Below the pieces are notes generated by a model. The model was given only the letters and a program-made list of their open reading frames with translations. It made no database searches and was not told where the DNA came from. 64,000 nucleotides of DNA, taken from NCBI RefSeq assembly GCF_963662255.1, contig NC_085050.1:8365334-8429333 (forward strand), given 5' to 3'. This DNA is from Cinclus cinclus (taxonomy: Eukaryota; Chordata; Aves; Passeriformes; Cinclidae). The position numbers were made by a program, and so were the translations under genes. This document shows positions 29,201-44,200 of this stretch, piece by piece (positions within the stretch are counted from its first letter, which is position 1; every line of letters starts with the position of its first letter).

Positions 29201-32200
29201 TAAATACTTGGAAGCTCATTCACTGAAAACCTAATGATTAAGTGTGGGAGAAGACTAACTAGATAGTTTTGGATTTTCAGGCTTGTTACCCCAAAATTCC
29301 CCATAAACAGTTATTTCATTCAGTTTATGTAAAGCATTTCTTCAGAACCCATAAGATAGATGTTTTGTCCTAAGTATGCCTTATATCACTACAGAAATTT
29401 AACAGTGAACTTTCCCAATTGTCTTTGAAACATTGTACAAGTTGTTTGCTTGCTATAATCTAACACAGAATAAAATAACTATAAGCATTAAAATTTAAAA
29501 AGTCTTAAGAATACTGATTTCAAATCAGCATTTGGATGAACTTTCACTAGAGCCAACTTATTTAGCTACAAATTTGTTATCTATCTTACTAAATTTTGCT
29601 TCAATGCAACTACATTTTGTGAAAAAATATCAGCTCACCTGGCGGTATTCTAAAATTATCTTAGGCAAAGGATGAAGATCTTGCAATTTATTTAGCTGCA
29701 AAATCAAGAATGTGAATTACTGACATGCTTTTCTTGAAGTTATATTATTAAAAGTACCTTAACAGAATATATTTTGGAGGAAGAAATTTTCTTGATAAGC
29801 TGAATGGACAAAATACTGGCTGAAGGATGATGTCCTTCAAGCAGTCCCACCCCAGCCTCAAGGTAGCATTCATTAGGAAGGCTGGAGATTACTCCTTCCC
29901 ATTTCATTTTCATTCCTGTCCCAGACAGGGACAAAAAGACACATAGACTTAAAAACTTTCCCACAGGAACTTTGAAAACACTGGGGTGTGACGTGTGCAT
30001 ATTATTTATGGCCCTTTGTTTCTTTTGCTATACAGCACCAGTGCAAGAGAGAACATTTTGAAAATAGACAAAACTATATATATACACACACATACATATT
30101 TATACACACACAGTCCAAGAGGAGAATTTCTCCTGTTCATGCCTTAAATGTTCCAGGAAAACTTCAAGAGAAATTCAAACTGTCAAATTAAAAACCAACA
30201 AGATAAAGCATATTTCTGATTACTTTGATTGGAAACTGCCAAAAAATCTATTGAGAAAAGAATTAAATTATTAAAATAGAGACTGGATATTTATAAGTAC
30301 AACAAAAAATACCTGGAACTACAAGTCCAAGATGAAAAAAAGATGCAATTGTCACAGAATGCATCTTTAAACAAACAAGGGTTGTTTTGGTTTTTTTTGC
30401 TATCAGGGAGAAACAACATCTTAAGACTAAATGTCTACTATTTATCTCCTGGAAGGTTTCATCCTACCTTTCTCTAAATAACTAAGTCTCAGCAGTTGTT
30501 GGAAATAGAATACTGGACTACATAAAAGCATTGCTTAGATTATAGCAACAAACCTTATGTTCCCATAAAATGGTGACATGAATTCTATTTCACTGATCCC
30601 TCCCATTTCCTAAGGCTGTCATTCCAAGATTATGTTTGATCTATGAAACCTTCTCCTTGAGTAGTGTTTTACGGTTAAAATGTTGAGGTTACTGGAGATC
30701 ATATTTGGTAGTTCAGACACTTGACTGAAAAGGGGAATTTCCTCCTTAAGAAATAAGTATTTCCTTTCTACCTTCCCCAAAGATGTTCCTGTTCAGCAAT
30801 GAGTTGTGCACTCCTATGTACACTAGAGCAATTCAACTGTGGCACCAAATCAGAAACAGGCAGCTGTACAGCAGCTTTTTCTCTTCTAAAAAGAATCTCC
30901 ATTGCTATTATTATCTTCACAAAATGATTTTTTAATGATCTGAAAAGGGGATCAAGAGCACCCTCAATCAGTTTGCAGATGATACCAAGTTGGATGGAAG
31001 AGTTGGTCTGCTGGAGGGCAGGAAGGCTCCACAGAGGGATCTGGACAGGCTGGATCAGTGGTCCAAGGTCAGTGATCTGATTCAACAAGGCCAAGTGCTG
31101 GGTCCTGCCCCTGGGTCACAACAGCCCCTGCAGTGCCACAGGCTGGGGCAGAGTGGCTGGAAAGGGCCCAGTGGAAAAGGACCTGGGTGTTGGTTGAGAG
31201 TGACTGAACATGAGCCAGGTGTGCCCAGGTGGCCAAGAAGGCCAATGGCACCTGGCCTGGAACAGCAGTAGTGTGGCCAGCAGGACCAAGGCAGTGACTG
31301 TCACCCTGTACTCAGCAGTGAGAACTATGCTCTGTTTCAGACCCTTCATTTCAGAAAGGACATTGAGGTGCTGAAGTGAGTCCAGAGAAGGACAACAGAG
31401 CTGGAAAAGGGTCTGGAGCACAAGTCTGGTGAGGAACAGCTGAAGGAGCTAGGGATGAAAGCCTGGAGAAAAGGAGGCTCAGGGGAGACCTTCAGTAGCT
31501 GGTTTGTTTTTCCCTACCTTGGAGTGCAACTTTCTTTTCTGGCACTAGTACAATACGAAAATAAACAAAGATCATTAGAAAAACTTTAGACAAATCACAG
31601 TTTCACTGGAATATAACTTAAAAGTTTTGCTAAATCATGCAGCTGGTTTTAAAACCCTTCCCTGTCTCACCACAACTTCTGAGGTGGACATGAGCTGTTG
31701 TATTTCAGTTCTGTGAAGTTTCTCACACAGCGTATGCAGCTTTAACTTATCAAATAGTACCTAAAGTAAGAAAAAGACAATAAATCTTTCAGTGTTTCAA
31801 GTGCTGAAATAGAAAGGAAAATCATTGCGTGCTTGAACTTAAACAGAAAACAGGTTACAAGGTAAATAAAGAATACTGTAGCAAAGAGAACTAACACAGA
31901 ACTGAAAATCTTTATTTTTGAGTTATTGAAGCAGTGACATACTTACTAAAAAATGCATAATTTATGTACACACATTCAAATACAGATTATTCAACATCAT
32001 ATTTATGAAAAAACTGCTATGTCCTTCATTAACATCAGAAAATAAGATAATATAGAAAAAAAGTCAGAAGTGGTAAGGACATATACACTTTACAGTTCTT
32101 GTGCATCAATAAATCTACAGAACATGCACCTTAAGAAGAAATAGTAGTACAAATAATACCTCTCGGAGTTGACAACTGCTGGTCAAAAGGAATCGTTCTC

Positions 32201-35200
32201 CAGCAACCTCATGAGCCTCCTGTTCAAGCTCTTTGAGCCGCAACTATAAATCAGGACAACAAAATTACTCTGTTCACATTATTATTTTCTTCAATATCTG
32301 CTAATTCCAAGGTTAATGAGAATACTGGACCTTTATTTAAAAACTGAGTACTTGATATTGCGTAATCATTGCTGTCTATCAATATTTGCTTGAGTAGATT
32401 GCTTATATGTTCCTTAATTTATGGTGCTTCGTGATCTGGAAAGGAGATTTATTGCAGTAAGAAGTACCGACATTTGTGGTTAAAGAATTGATGTTACTGA
32501 AGCCTACAGAGATCTGTGAGAAACACAGCTATGCAAACTGTTCTGATAAATTAGTGATCTGTCAGACCAGTATGATTATCTAGTCAAGTTTTATGTTACA
32601 AAATGGGATCCTCTTGTAGTTATTTTTATCAAAGAACACTCATTTAAGGAATGTATTGCTCACAAAAAGAGGGAGAGAAGTCTTTCGCTTCTCAGGAAGA
32701 TGGTTACTGAAAACTGTAGGTTCAGAAAGAGTCATTACCATTTTCACTCTAAACACATAACCCCAAGAGACCTGTGAATTTTGCAATTTCAATGCAATTT
32801 CAGTTCTGGGGCAGGGCTGATGAAGCAGGTATCTCTTTTACTTGTGTAAATAAACAGGGACATATCCTAATATGTAAATATAATTATGTATATTTATAAT
32901 AATATACTAAAACCACCACACTATTACATAATATGTGACAAAAGTTCCTTCTCTTTTTAATCAGTTAACCTCAGTAAAAGCACAAAGATTATGTGATACA
33001 ATTTTCAAGGAAAAAAATTAATACAAAATTTACCCCTAGAATCTCTGATGTTTTTTTCATTTCTTGTTTGTTCACATATATTTTGTGTGTCTCCATCACT
33101 GTAAATACAATTTTAGGTTAAGAACATTTACAATTCACAATTTCAATCTTACATTCTTCTTAGACTGTAAAATGGAAACTCAAACTCACACAGCTGTTAT
33201 AAGGCTAAGATAACGTTTCATATTCTGAGCAATTACATTCCACTTGAGCATAGTCAGCAGCTGAGTGAAAATAGTGGAGATTCATATTTTGAACTGAACT
33301 TTCATACCTGCCAGAATCTTGATAAGTGGAAGCTCTAATGTGCAAAATAAGTTCCACAAACCTTGAGCCTGTAAAGTAAGATATAAATCCATTCTTCAGT
33401 ACCAGCTAACTTGGATCTCAAAACATACAGTAGTGTCATTAGGCAAACGTATTTTCCAGTGAGCAGTGTTTCACTTTCTGTATATTCCCTTTTTACATGA
33501 CAACACTGTTTGTGGCATGAAATACTACTTCGTGTAAAGTACAGTATCTAAATGCTGTCTGCACACTTCTTTGTGTGGGGAATACGAATTTTGCAACAGT
33601 AACCATTTTGTGCAAGAACGCTAATAAAGAAATATATGTACACTTCTTCTAAGCAGTTTAGTTTTAAAGCAAGCTTCATATATTACACACAGTTATCCCT
33701 TTTCCTTTGTTCACTTGAACAATTAAACAACAATTCATAATTCATAATTTGTTTTCATTAAGGAGAAAATAAGAGTTGAAAGGGTTATGTCCCCAAATTA
33801 CTTACAGAGAACAGAAATTCTGGTTTTTTCTAACCACTGAAGCAATCTGACTTGTCTAAAAACTCTTGTGGGCTCCATGTCACTTTGGTATTTCCCTGCT
33901 GCCTCCCTTCATGGATTGTTTATCATACTGCTGGGCCACTTGGATATTCACATTAATATGGCTCCATCACCTAATGGTCTAAGCCCTACACCTGCTACCA
34001 GCAATGTCAAAGACAATCCCTGGGAAACTATGATGCCCCTTCCATCAGAACCTGGGCATATCCCTAAATTCTGGCACTTTTCCAGGTATATGATCACAGG
34101 CAGAAACTAAATACACACATCCCATTCTAAACTGCAATAAGGGATAAAATAGAAATAAAATAGTTCACTTGGAAGGGACCTACAATGACTGTCTAGTCCT
34201 GCTGCCTGGTCAATTCAGGGCTGACTAAAATTTAAAGTATATGATTAAGGGCACTGTCCCATTGCCTCTTAAACACTGACAAGCCTGGGCCACCAGCCAC
34301 CTTTCTGGGCAGCCTGTCCCAGCATGTGACCAGTGCTTGGTTAACACAAACTAGAACAAAAGATATGCTGAGAGTTTTCATAAGCAAGGAATTCATAGAA
34401 AAAATATCTATACTATGTTCTACTTCTTCTAGTACTTTTAAGACAGTAATATATAGATTTTTAATACTAAAAGAAAAGTCAATATTCTGAACCTTTCCTG
34501 TTCTCAGAATCTTCATTTAGTTAAATGTAGTAGGGGAAAAGTTTCTCCTAAAGATTAACCTTGACACCATCTCCTTCTACAAAAAAATGGCAAATTTGAT
34601 GGGCAATTTAATTTAAGTGTTGACTGCCAATATAAACCACTAAGGACTGAAGCATTGCATTATTCTCATTTGAATGAGAAATACATTGTTAACTCTCTTT
34701 AATTAAATACTTACATAGCTATTCCCAAACAAATTCTTTTTGTCTTACCTTTAAGTCTTGAGCAAGGTCCATCATTACGTTATAAAGCTTCGCCAAGTTC
34801 ACACCTAAGTTTTGATACTGATATAAATTTTTTTTAAAAATCAATAATTTTATTGCTAACACAAAAATACTTAGAGTATTATCTTTTAAAAAGGTATAAA
34901 TTGTAAAAATGTGCTCTTATCTTTTGTTAACATTTTTGAAACATTGTTAGATCTCTTTCAAACCCAAATCATTAACACAGCACTAGATCACGAACATTCC
35001 AGATTTTGCCTGTTCCTATATTTACATTTTGTATCAAGTACAGAGAAATATAGTACTGATAAACTGCCTTTGACACTGAAGTCAGAGTTCCCTTAGACTT
35101 GTAAAAAGAGGAAAAATTCCTTGCATTCTTTTTTTCATATTAGTACTGACACTGCCAGAACTGTTCAGTTCCTTCCCTTCTCTTCCAGCTGTGTTCCACA

Positions 35201-38200
35201 CAGCACCAGGTCACCTCCTTCAATTGGCTAAAAAAACATTTTGAAATATATACATATACTGAGAATGACTGTTAGCTCCAAGAACATGACCACTAAAAAT
35301 AAACTTAATAAAGACTGAAAAACAGCAGGCTCTGGAAGGTAGGATGCAGAGGGCTGTCTTCAAATCTCAAATAGGCAGATCCACCGGTGATGATCCTTGT
35401 TCTAAAACACTCTAGTCCATACTGCAGCAAAAAGTCAACAACCTGTCTCCAAGAAACCAACTTGTTCTGGAACAAACGAGCTGTCTGTGAAATACAGAGA
35501 GCTTGCTTGATCCCTTTCTGGAGGTGGAAGAGAGCCCAGTGACAGGCTTCAACTGACACCTAAATTCCTCATCAGTAAATGCAGCGATGACATGACCAGC
35601 GCAATGTTTAGCACCTGCTCCAGCAAATGTTTCAGGGAATATGGACCATGACCACTTTGGCACAGCACCAAATAAACAACAGACAAGAAACAAGCAGCAC
35701 ATCTTCATGCCAGAGGCATGTGGGTGAGTTGTGGACTACAGAATAAACCATCATATGTCATTCCAAGTACTGTGGTAGGTGGACAAGACTAGCACAAGAC
35801 AGGAAGCTTCACTCAAGTAGTGAGGCACAAGATGATTTATCACTTACCACTGATCCCTCTGGCAGTATAGACAACTGTTAGGAATCTACCAGTAAAAAAA
35901 GATTGAAGAGATAAACCTGGCAAAGAGCCAGGAAACACAGGAAGAACTGGGACTCACTGACCAAAGAGAAAAGCCAAAAGGGAAGGGTGAGAGTGCAGGT
36001 GACAATTTAAGGAATAAGGAAAGGGGGGGGGGGGGGGGGGGGGAAATAATCACAGGATGTTACAAGGAGGCATTAACTGGGAATTGAGTGAACAAGTCAG
36101 CATAAAGACACTGGAGATGGCTGGGGAAAGGAAATAAACGAGACCTGAAGTAGGACAGGAAGGAAGTAAAATTTCAATATTTAACTCAGAGCTAGGAATC
36201 AGAATGACAAAGTTGAAAAATAACTAAGAACAGATGTGATAACCGAAGAACAAAGACTGAGTCAAACTAGGGGAAGAAACAAGATTAAGGATGCTGACTC
36301 ACAGCAAGGCCATCACATATAGAAATAGCCACAGGTAACTTCTGTCTGTTTGCTTGTCTATTCCCTACAATACTAACTTAATTCATGAAGTAGCTTCTGA
36401 ACAACTGCAGATTATAGCCAATGCTTTTAAGTAAATTGCCTGATTTTCTCAGAAATGTCTGCACTGATGGGTAGGGGCCAATACAACCAACCTCTGTTTA
36501 TGCTCTAAGCCCACTTGACATCTGTTTGGTCTATATCCTACAAGTCCTATAATCGTGGTGCAATACTTGCTCTGAATGAGCAAGGTCTCTGAAAAGTGAA
36601 TGGCATAAAAAAACCCAAAAACATTATTTAGGTTGCTCTACATCATCTTATCCTTCAATCAACCTCTGAAAGTTAATGGGTCTACAGTAGATCACCACGG
36701 CCCAAAACAGATAAATATTTTATATACATTCAGGAATTACATTTCAACAGAAATACAGAAGACATTTGATATGACACAGGAAGAACTTTCCATAGTGCAG
36801 GGGATAACATCTCAAGAAGTTCATCATGAATTCTCCCACACTGAGAATTAAAATTCACAGATTTTTTTCATACATATGCTGGAAGGTTCACATTTAGCTC
36901 CCTGCTGTTTCTCAGCCTATGATGTGGTGTCTTTACCAGCTGTGAAATTTAGCAGAATTATTAATAACAATCAACTAAATACAAGCTACGGTGCACAGGA
37001 ACTGGAGAACACAGCATTAGACATTTTTGGCAAGGAGAGCTGGAAATCATTTTGCACGAGGTAAAGAGAAAAAATATAAAATTGTGTAGCAATTAATCAT
37101 GTTACTGAACTTCAGTCTTAAAGGAAAATATTACAGCTGTTCCTGAAGAATGAGCTCCCATCTTGCCAGATGCAGTAAAACCTCCTCTTCTCCCCTTTCT
37201 TTAGATTTCCAACATGTAACATTAATATAATTTTCTTCTATTAAAAAGCATTATCTATCTTCTTTTGCAGTATTTTCTAAGCAATAGCAATTCTGTTATC
37301 ATTTCCTTCCCTTTTTAACCCAGCCACAAACAATTGAAAAAAAAACTACTTACAGATAGATTTCTCAAAGTGCCTGTATCTGCATTTTCTGCTCCCTTGG
37401 AAAAAGGCTTTTCAAAATACTTCTGTATTAAACACTGAAAGGAAGGAACTGTGTCGCTGGGGTTTATCAGCCATGCTGCAATCCTTGGATCTAACACGAC
37501 ACTATTGGCAACTACAAAAATAAATTATTCAAAATAGTTAAATTACCTCCCATAGTGAAAAATAGCTCTAAAGATTTGCCCATCTTTCCTGCATGCACAC
37601 ATCATAAAAGGACAAGCAGTTATTCTACAAAACTATTAAACATGGAATTTGGAGCTGTAACACATGGGCAATATCATGACTACACAGGAGGAAATTCTGT
37701 CTTGCATATTTTTGAAGAGTGTTTTGTGAGGTTGGGGTGGATTTTTTTTGGTTTGTTGATTTTTTCAAGTTTTCAAATAAAAGTAAACTTTTGTCTCCTT
37801 AGATTTACTGTAAAAATCTCCCTTTTTTAGAACTGAAAAACTTCAAGCTAAAATTTTGTGTTTTTTATGAGAGTCTCCCTCTGGTACAGTTTTCTTACTG
37901 TTGTTAACTTGACTGATACCCACAAAATTACTGTTGGGGATCAAGGAGAGATTTACTTCCAAGCAATCAGACCAGGACTGTTAATGTATACATGAATTCA
38001 CATACGGGTGCACAATGCACTGTTGCCAAAACTCAGAACCTTTTGTCCTTTAGCATCATGTGTGCTTAGACTGCAGCCTCATGTTCACATAGAGGGATAG
38101 GATGGCACTGTAAGCCCAGTGCTGTTTCACTTCCCTTTGAACTACAGTCTCAACATGTGTCCTGCAGTTCTACAAAGAACAGGAGAAACTAGTGACTGCT

Positions 38201-41200
38201 TTGTGAGGTATCCAAAGATAAACTTAAGTATCCTCTTCAGTAATCCCTAAGTAAATTCAAATGATGACCTACAGGTACATTTATAGAGCTCCATGCTACA
38301 CACATAACATTGCAGACTCAGTTACCTGGAAGTAAATTTTAATGTCCACTATGCAAGTTACAGCTACAGGACTACTCTAAAGATAATTTTAGGGGTTTTG
38401 TTTGTTTTACTGGAGCTTTGTTTTTTCATAGTAGAAATCATGTGTGACAAGGCATCACGTTTTGAAGTTTAAAAGCCTAGACAAGAATTATTTTGATTAC
38501 TAGAAACTTCAGATTCAAATCCCATGGATCAGGTAGGATATAACCTCACAAGCACTTCCTGTGTGTACAAGTTATAAAACTGTCACTATTGCCAGTTCCC
38601 ATTACAGCATTTCTTTTCCCACCTTTCCCATTCCCAGTGCTGATTTTTTTACAGATCTTTGCATCAGATTTTAATCAGCAGTTTACTGTGATTTACTGAA
38701 ACTTTTTAGATGCTGAACACAAGCTGCTGATTCTCCATAGAGGGAACCCATCCTGAAAGGTCATGTGTACTTTTCTAACTCACTCAGCAGTGATTTGATA
38801 TATGCAACAAAAAAAAAAACAAAAACAAAAACAAAAAAAACCACATTATCTTTACATCTAATGTCTGTTGTTTGTAGGTTTGTAGTTGCTTTTAAATCCA
38901 TAGAGAAGAGTCTTACTTGTTTCTGTCAAAAGAACATGGGCCCATTTAGGTGATTTCCTAATTCTGACAACTATGAGCATTTCTGGGATTTATTTCAGCC
39001 CTCCCTTTGAGCAGAGGAAGTTTTTTTTTTTTTCTAGAGAATACAAAGTAGTTTGACCTTTTCAGCTATAGTCAGGACTGTGTTGAGAGCTTTTGTTTCC
39101 ACTGGAAGCTATCCTTAAGTTACTCAATGATTTGTGCCTACTCTGAGAAGAAAATACATTATCTTGACATGGCAAGCCTCTGGTCACAGCCTCCCCCAAG
39201 AAGGGCATTCTTTTTCAGGGTACTAAACTCTGTTTTCCAATATATTACTTAAACCACCAATTTAGTTATTTCCACACTTAGAGCTTTTAACAGAAACACC
39301 AATAGCACAGAGATTACAGGATGAGACCATAGATTCAATACTTGCTTTGTTTCCAGCTGATTTCATTACTATAAATTTGAAGTAGAGTCCTCAGGAAATC
39401 TTTAGCATTGAAGCAAATTACTGGAACTTTGCACTGTAGCATTTGCAACAACACTTGCCTGCACAGAAGCAGTTCATTAACACACACTATACTGCTGAGA
39501 TTTAGTCAATCTATTTATTTTGTTCTTTTAATTATCACCTAATACTAAACAGTTAACCCAAGACATTTCCTTAATCCTGTAAGAACAGAATACTGCATTT
39601 GAATATTAAATTTTCAATTCAGTAATACTCAAAGCTATGTTCTATACGAAATTAAAACAACCTAGCAGATATGCTTTATCATGTATATAAAAAGGAAACA
39701 AATCCTTGTTTAACTCCTGAAGTGCAATCTTAAACCAAAACACCAACTGACATCCCTGTAATACTTCAATATACCCAAATAAGATCACAGAGGCTAAATT
39801 GATGTAGCATTATAAAACACTGATTTAAAAGTTACTAGGCAATCTAAATTGCCATAACTGCCATGTGTTAATATGCTGTTTAAATCCAGAATGCTTCATC
39901 TTTATCATGTATTTTCACACCTCTTGAAAATGTCTATAATTCCCCCATTCATGATATTTCAAATAAATATAAGCAATAACATATATATTAGTATATAGAG
40001 TTACCAACTATGTTTATTTTTTTAAAATAAGTTACATTTTGGGCAATATAGAAAACTAATAGTTTTGATAAAACATTTTTGATGGTATGAGTCCACAAGG
40101 GTTTGGACATATTAGAAATCACACAGATCACAAGGTACTGCTGTATGCATTATAGATCTTACAATAAATAATTACCCATAGGTTTCATCTAAATGCTAAT
40201 ACTCTTAATTTATCAAATTTTTACTGTTCATATATGTATATGCTTTACTGGTATGTTATTCTCAGTTCACAACAATCTATATTCAAGCTGACAACATGTT
40301 ATTGAACTTGTCATGTAACCCAAATACGACAGCTGAAGAAGCTAAGTCATGACTTGTTTCAAGCCATGATTTCAAGCAGTGGAAGAGATGCAGCTAAGAA
40401 CCAAGTCCCACAACTTGAAATTAATGTTTTGCAATTTAATAACCCAAATTCAGCAGTTTACAATAGGACAGCTATTACTGAAAGTTATAAAATATTCTGA
40501 TGAAGTTTTAACATGCTAAAGTACTACATCCAGAAATCAGATTCAATTCTCATTTCTCCCTTTTTGACATATGATTTTCAAGCTAATAGGAATAAAATGG
40601 ACTTTGGTTATAATAACTAAGTTTAAAACATAGTCCAATTTTTATTAAAATTTAGTGCAAGTATTAAGTGGATACATAAAGCCTTTACTTCCAAAATTGT
40701 ATTGTATTATTATTGAATATTAGTAAAACTTCATTTGGAATGTCAAAAACCATTAAAAAAACCCATGCTAAAAAAAAAATTAAGTATTAACAAAGCTCAG
40801 AAAAGGTGCTTATCACAATAATGTCCATCAAAAATGTACTAGCTAAGAAATGGAAGACAAAATACAAGAAAGATAAACCTGGACAAAACATTCTTTGGTG
40901 CTGTCCAGCTTTAACTGCTCGTAATAGATTTGCAGGTGAATGTAAACAGGTCCTACCAGAATCCCAACTTAAAGTCTGCAAGGGCTGCAGTCAGTGATAT
41001 GCTGACCCAAAGGAACAGTCTATTCTTATTTGGTTTCTATTAGCCAGACTTGATACAGAAATAACATGGCCAAAATGAAATTCAACAAGCCTGACATGCA
41101 AGGAGATTAGGCCTGTGCTAAGTAACCAATATCATTACTGCTGAAAGCATATGTAAAGCAAAACAGTATTTTTTCCTACATACTCTCACCAAGAAAATTT

Positions 41201-44200
41201 CTTGTGAGCCTGTTCTTGCTCCCAGAGAGATGACTGTTCAGTTTTTAAATAAATTAATTTATCATTTTCATTAGCAGCATTCCAAGTACAGCCAGTTGAT
41301 GTGTGACTGGGAGGACAAGGCTGATCAGTCTGATTCTTCACCAGCACAACAACTCCTTTTACTGATGAGGTCAGGGCCTGTGAAGCATAATTACAATAGT
41401 GTTTCCTCTGACTGATTTTGTGCAATCCTATAAAGAAAAATTCCCAAACATTTTACAATATGAAAGCTATTATGTACACTAATACAGTTACTGCATACAC
41501 CATTGACAGAGTAGAGGAGCGTGCAAGTGTTTCAGCCTTGAAACAAAAATACTAGTGGTTTCCTTTTCTCCAACTTTACTTGGTAATTTAAAATAAAATG
41601 TAATCTAACTGTATATTTTTGGTATGCCACACACATGTGTTGCCAATGAACATGGGTTTGTGACTATTAGTCACATGCACATTCAAATGCTTCTACAGAA
41701 CTGACTCTAAACAAAACCCATCCTTCACTAACCTGCTCTGAGTTGAGCTGTGAAGAACCATCTTGAAATATCATAGTAGTTACAAAAGCTGCTGCCTGTT
41801 CTATAGTTGCAAGCAGTTCACATTTTTCTTCACATCCTAAACTGCTGATATCACGAGGATACTTTCCAGAAGACTTTATTTGTCCAGGAATACAGCTATA
41901 TCTTCTTTCATGTGAGAACATGTAGGTATTTATATGCAATCTTCTTGTTTTCTCTGAACAAGATGTAGACACATTTTGCTTTCTTTTAAGAGGAATAACT
42001 ATTTTCTTTTCCCCATCCTTCAGGTTTTTTTCTTCTACTGAAAGACTCCTTTCTTGATATCCCCATTTTGGGAAACCTGAATCCTGGTAACAGCTCAATA
42101 TTTTGGTATCTTGACAGCCAAGTATTTCATCCATATGCACTGTCCTGACTATCTGACCAGCAGTTCTTTTATCAGTTGCCTTTAATATGGCAATTCTGGA
42201 ATCACAATCCATCTGGGAAAATCAGAAATTTTTATCAAACCAATTATTTGACTTATTAGGAGAAACTAAAAATTGCACAAAGTTAATTTAGACAAGCTTT
42301 CAAGAAAGCAAAATTCTATTAAAACTGTTCATACTAACAAAACAGAGCCAATTTAGGGGAACTACATTACATAAACCAAAATTTAAGTAAGTATCAGCAG
42401 AGATTTTGTTGACATATATTGTTTATATCTATAACCACTTTTTTAAACCTAGAATTAGTCCAACACAAAAAATGGCAAATTAACAACCGTAAGATGAATC
42501 TAGTCCAGTAGCTTGTCTTCCATAGTGACAAGGTTATTATTGTCTGAAGAGGGAATAGTCCCTTCATCTTTAGCTTCAACATTCAGAGCTCTTTTCATGA
42601 CAGCTTTATTAATCATAGAATTTTTGGCAAGGGACTTTAATGACTGGTTTGGAATTTCAAGTACGTGAATCAACTGGATCCCTTCAATCAACTTACAGGC
42701 TTGCAAGACATAAGAAAGTTGCACTGAAGAAGTATTTTGAGCTGTATGAATAAGTATTATATTCCAGTCCGTTTAATCCACTATACCCAGAACAGTTTTC
42801 CTACTCCAGACAGTCCCTGGATCCCTTTACAGCAGCATGCTACTCAGCAGCTTTAAGGAAGATGCTGCATGGTAGTGCTTGAATTCTACTCCTTCATCCT
42901 TATTTCCTTCAGAAATTTCCTTGGTATACTACTGGCCCTAGTACTTTTTTACTATTTATTTTGCTAGTTTCTTCTACAAACTCCTCAGCTGAAATAGATC
43001 CTCTGCCTTGATTTCATGAACTAGGACTCTAGAATAGCAATCAATGACCTTTCCAATGTAAATGTGTGTTTAACTATTTACAGATTCACATCTTCCCTCA
43101 ATACTTTTTATGTCTCAATCACCAATAGGCTTTAGAGGAGCTGGCAAGCTTTCTACTCCTTTAGAAAGGAGGCATTTGAAAAAATCATGTATTAATGATG
43201 CATTTGCTAGCTTTTCCTCAAAGTTATTTTGAACTATACCACTGTATATTTCATTTAACTTGGTCAAATGAGGCAAGTATAGAATAATACAAATTCTGTT
43301 AAGTTCACATTTTTGCATGATGACATTTTTAGTATCCTTCATACTGTCTCTTAGCCATACTACTTTATTCAGACACAATTTACTATTCATCTCAAATCTT
43401 CAGTATTCTGCTTTGAATAAATCCCTGTAACAACCTACAAATGTTCTGGGTTTGGAGGGCAATTCCATATAATTTCTTTTAAAAGCTTCTTCAATTTTAT
43501 ATCATTTTCTTTTTGAAAATTAAGCATTACTGTCTTATCTATCTTTCAATGCCTCCAAAAGATTATAGTCTCTGTAAGAGCACCTGTCAGCAGGGAAGAT
43601 TTTGGACCTGATCTCACACAGAATCAAATAAAAACATACTTTTCTCGTGAATTCCCCAACTGTTCCAAAAAGCAGTTGTCTTCTAATTTTCAGTTGGAGC
43701 ATCATACATGATCCATATTAAGCTTAACTCCACAGGAAAGTAACTGAAGTCTCTCATAATTACTCTATTTTGGTCTCTTTTAGCTCAATCCCATTCAGTT
43801 CATCTGCTGTCACTACCACTGCAAAAACTGAGACCACCTCACTTCAAAAGAACCACAAGGCCCTGCAAGGCTCCCTCCAGTCCCCAAGATGAGTTTTTAC
43901 TGATCAAAGGCTACTGTGCACCCCCATCCCACCTGTATTGAATGAGCCAGAATGACAAAGCCAGTAAGTTTGGGGCTTTTTTATGATTTCACAGTATTCC
44001 TCAACCCAGTTCCCATATTTCCAAACCTTGGAACTATAGGGCCAAGTGATGAAGAGACTTAAGACTGCTTTAGACCATATTTCACAGAATCAACTCTATA
44101 GCAAAAGTAGAATTACAAGCAAACAGGAAAAGGAAGCTAATTCAGCTTCTGCTACTACCAAAATGAATAGTGTCTGTTCTGAATGAAGACAAATTAATTG

